From: Acidothermaceae bacterium
Lineage (GTDB): Bacteria > Actinomycetota > Actinomycetes > Acidothermales > Acidothermaceae
Direction of reading: 5' to 3'
NCBI GenBank assembly: GCA_025925185.1
Contig: JAICLV010000128.1
Coordinates: 1-6,676 of the forward strand
Length of the DNA stretch: 6,676 nucleotides
The translations under genes and the position numbers were made by a program. Below, piece after piece: positions 4,515 to 6,676 of this stretch. The notes below the pieces were generated by a model that saw nothing but the letters and a program-made list of their open reading frames with translations, searched no databases and was not told the origin of the DNA. Numbering within the stretch: position 1 is the stretch's first letter; every line of letters begins with the position of its first letter.

Positions 4515-6676
4515 CTACGCGGTCAGGCCTGTCGAGCGGTACACCGCCTGTGGACTCGGCAGCGTCGAGACCAGCAGGTGCGCGAAGAGCGTGTCGATGC
4601 CCTCGGCGGGCAGCGGCCGGGAGAACAAGAAGCCCTGCCCGTAGTCGCAGGCCATGCTGACCAGCGCGTTGTACTGCTCGCGAGTCTCGATGCCCTCGGC
4701 GACCGTGCCGAGCCGCAGCGACCGGCCGAGGTGCACGATCGTGCGGGCGAGCTCGGCGCTGTCAGACCTACCCGAGCTGCCCGAGCCGCCACCGCCGACG
4801 CTGCTCACGTCGTCCAGGATCTCGTTTCTCGCCGTGAGCTGCTCGACGAAAGACTTGTCGATTTTCAGGATGTCCACGGGGAATTTCGACAGGTACGACA
4901 GCGACGAGTAGCCGGTGCCGAAGTCGTCGATCGCGATGCGGGTGCCGAGCTCTTTCAGCGCGCGAAGCACCTCGATCGCCTCTTCGGTGCGGTCGATCAG
5001 CACGCTCTCGGTCATTTCGATCACCAGGGCGCCGGGCGGCATGCCGGTCTCGGCCAGGGCCTCGCGCACGATCGCCGGCAGCTGCGGGGTGAGCTGCCGG
5101 CTTGAGACGTTGACCGCGACGTGGAAGATCCCGCCAGGCGGCGCGTACGCCTGCCAGCGCGCGCCCTGCCGGCAGCACTCGCGCACCGCCCACTCGCCGA
5201 TCGACTCCACGAGCCCGGTCTCCTCGGCGAGGCCGATGAAGTCCATCGGTTGCACCAGGCCGCGGGTCGGGTGATACCAGCGGATCAGCGCCTCGACCCC
5301 GACGACCTGGCCGGTGTGCAGGTTGACCGTGGGTTGGTAGTGCAGCGCGAGCTGGCCGCGAGCGAGGGCGTGCCGCAGGTCGGCCTCGGCTTGCACGCGC
5401 AGCAGCAACGCGTCGTGCATCTCGGATTGGAAGCGCACGAAGCTGCCGTCGCGCGCGGCCTTCGCCCGGTACATCGCGAGGTCGGCGTTGCGCAGGATCT
5501 GGTCGGCGGTCTCCTCGCCCATGTCGGTGACCGCGATACCGGTCGAGGCGGCGAGCGTCACCTCCCGGCCGTCGAGCACGAACGGCTGCGACAGCACGTG
5601 GCGCACCCGGTCGGCGACCTGGATCGCGGTCCGCTCGGCCTCCGGGCCGACGATGAGGATCGCGAACTCGTCGCCGCCGAGGCGGGCGACCGTGTCGCCG
5701 GCGCCGACGCAGTGTCGCAACCGGTCGGCGACCAGACCGAGCAGGTTGTCGCCGACGAGGTGGCCTTGCGCGTCGTTGACGCCCTTGAACCCGTCGAGGT
5801 CGAGGAACAGCACCGCGACCTGACCGGTGCTGCCTGCGCGCTCCTCGATCGCGTGCTCGACCCGGTTGCGGAACAACGCCCGGTTGGCCAGCCCCGTGAG
5901 GGAGTCGGAGAACGCCTGCCGTGTCAGCTGGCGCTCAAGCTCCTTGCGCTCGCTGACGTCGCGGGTGTTGAGCACCAGCCCGCGGATGTCGTGGTCGTCG
6001 ACAAGAGAGGTGACGACGGTCTCGGTCTCGCACCAGTGGCCGTCGCTGTGCATCATCGCGAACTCGACGGTCTGGGTGGAGCGCGGCCGCAACGCGGCGT
6101 CAACCAGGATCGCTTCGAGCCGGTCCGCGTCGGATCTGCCGAGCAACGCGCCGAACCGTCGTCCGACCATCGCCGCAGGGTCGTAGCCGAGCACCCGCGA
6201 AACCGACGGCGTCTGATAGCGAATCGTGCCGCTCGCGTCGACGATCGTGATCACGTCGGAAGAGTTCTGCACCAACGCGCGGAACCATTTCGCGTGCGTG
6301 CGCAAGGCGAGGGTGCGCTCGACGACGCGGTGCTCGAGCGTTCGGGAGAGCACGAGTTGGTCGAGGCGGGCTAGCACCGCGCTCGCCAGCACGGAGGCGA
6401 CCAGCAGGCCGAGCAGAATCAGCGTCATCAGCGCCATCTGGACGCCGGTCAATACCGAGTAAATGACGACGCCGGCGACCGGCAGGATCGGCAGCATCGG
6501 CGCCATCACGGCGATTTGCTCGCGGCGGCGCAACGCGGCGACGGAGTCACGGCTGCCGATCGGACGAAGGCTCCCGTAGGCGAGCAGCACGTGGCCGACG
6601 GCCCCGATGGCCAGGTACGGGTCTTGCGACGACCATCCCGCATGGTCGACGTCGAACGCAGCGAGCGTCGCGCACA
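4515..6676 (-). CDS. Membrane-anchored PAS-GGDEF-EAL cyclic-di-GMP synthase/phosphodiesterase (N-terminus beyond the window)
   Basis: The frame is open to the right edge, giving 719 in-window residues (residue 1 = first whole codon, 6674-6672). A GTG at 6590 lies inside a membrane domain and is not the real start. Hydrophobic segments at about 19-36, 53-74 and 79-101 end an integral-membrane sensor. A helical linker and a PAS domain (about 129-243) follow. The cyclase domain has an intact GGDEF (333-337), but the upstream inhibitory-site position reads GAGD (324-327), not RxxD, so classical product inhibition is unlikely. The EAL domain keeps the expected catalytic set: Glu461 (EALIRW), Asn522, Glu553, Asp583-Asp584, Lys604, Glu660 and Gln680. 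Both activities are therefore possible. A Gly/Ser-rich insertion lies at about 617-640. The gene ends in TAG, 22 bp before the helicase gene. The ligand sensed and the process controlled cannot be read from the sequence. Confidence 0.95.
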   Translation of the reverse strand, partial: CATLAAFDVDHAGWSSQDPYLAIGAVGHVLLAYGSLRPIGSRDSVAALRRREQIAVMAPMLPILPVAGVVIYSVLTGVQMALMTLILLGLLVASVLASAVLARLDQLVLSRTLEHRVVERTLALRTHAKWFRALVQNSSDVITIVDASGTIRYQTPSVSRVLGYDPAAMVGRRFGALLGRSDADRLEAILVDAALRPRSTQTVEFAMMHSDGHWCETETVVTSLVDDHDIRGLVLNTRDVSERKELERQLTRQAFSDSLTGLANRALFRNRVEHAIEERAGSTGQVAVLFLDLDGFKGVNDAQGHLVGDNLLGLVADRLRHCVGAGDTVARLGGDEFAILIVGPEAERTAIQVADRVRHVLSQPFVLDGREVTLAASTGIAVTDMGEETADQILRNADLAMYRAKAARDGSFVRFQSEMHDALLLRVQAEADLRHALARGQLALHYQPTVNLHTGQVVGVEALIRWYHPTRGLVQPMDFIGLAEETGLVESIGEWAVRECCRQGARWQAYAPPGGIFHVAVNVSSRQLTPQLPAIVREALAETGMPPGALVIEMTESVLIDRTEEAIEVLRALKELGTRIAIDDFGTGYSSLSYLSKFPVDILKIDKSFVEQLTARNEILDDVSSVGGGGSGSSGRSDSAELARTIVHLGRSLRLGTVAEGIETREQYNALVSMACDYGQGFLFSRPLPAEGIDTLFAHLLVSTLPSPQAVYRSTGLTA

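Noticed and set aside
3584..4660. Plus-strand open frame of 358 codons
   Set aside because: It is antisense to the helicase gene, which has every superfamily 2 motif; there is no supported product.
5121..6374. Long open frame (417 codons) on the plus strand
   Set aside because: It lies entirely antisense to the PAS-GGDEF-EAL gene, has low-complexity arginine/valine-rich composition with no recognisable motif, and is the usual by-product of GC-rich third positions.
6588..6590. GTG at 6590 as the start of the c-di-GMP enzyme
   Set aside because: The frame remains open for 28 more codons to the window edge with membrane-domain-like sequence (a hydrophobic helix spanning this codon), and no ribosome-binding site precedes it.

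Overview
The window is GC-rich, densely coded DNA. It has few gaps, frequent GTG starts and mostly TGA stops. It carries an actinobacterial-type LexA operator sequence (CGAAC-N4-GTTCG) and a divergent lexA / membrane-anchored gene pair. Together these point to an actinobacterium. I cannot resolve genus or order from the sequence alone.

Layout. Positions 1-264 (minus) hold the N-terminus of a single-pass membrane protein running off the left edge, most likely the SOS-linked LysM/cell-division-suppressor type found next to lexA (ChiZ/Rv2719c, DivS and YneA class). A 167-bp divergent control region (265-431) follows, holding three LexA operators and two opposed promoters. lexA (432-1154, plus) comes next, then a small cupin gene (1237-1590, plus). 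It converges, across 13 bp, on a Tat-exported polysaccharide deacetylase gene (1604-2386, minus) interrupted by an in-frame TAA. Upstream of that on the minus strand are a complete DinG/XPD-type iron-sulfur helicase (2468-4492) and a membrane-anchored PAS-GGDEF-EAL cyclic-di-GMP enzyme (4515-6676), whose N-terminus lies beyond the right edge.

How the parts fit. The left third is a DNA-damage control node. LexA should repress itself through the operator over its own -35, and it should repress the divergent membrane protein through two tandem operators over that gene's transcription start. That gene also carries a nearly perfect match to the RecA-independent damage promoter motif (TTGTCRGTG-N8-TANNNT) recognised by PafBC in mycobacteria. 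It may therefore be switched by both the LexA/RecA and the PafBC damage pathways. The DinG-type helicase nearby is a plausible repair partner, but I found no LexA box upstream of it. The cupin, deacetylase and c-di-GMP genes have no obvious link to SOS.

Main points to check: the dual LexA plus PafBC control region, the single nonsense codon in an otherwise intact deacetylase, a glycine/serine-rich insertion inside the EAL domain, and two minus-strand genes that appear to start leaderless. No mobile element, CRISPR array, tRNA or rRNA was seen, and no gene-free stretch exceeds 167 bp.
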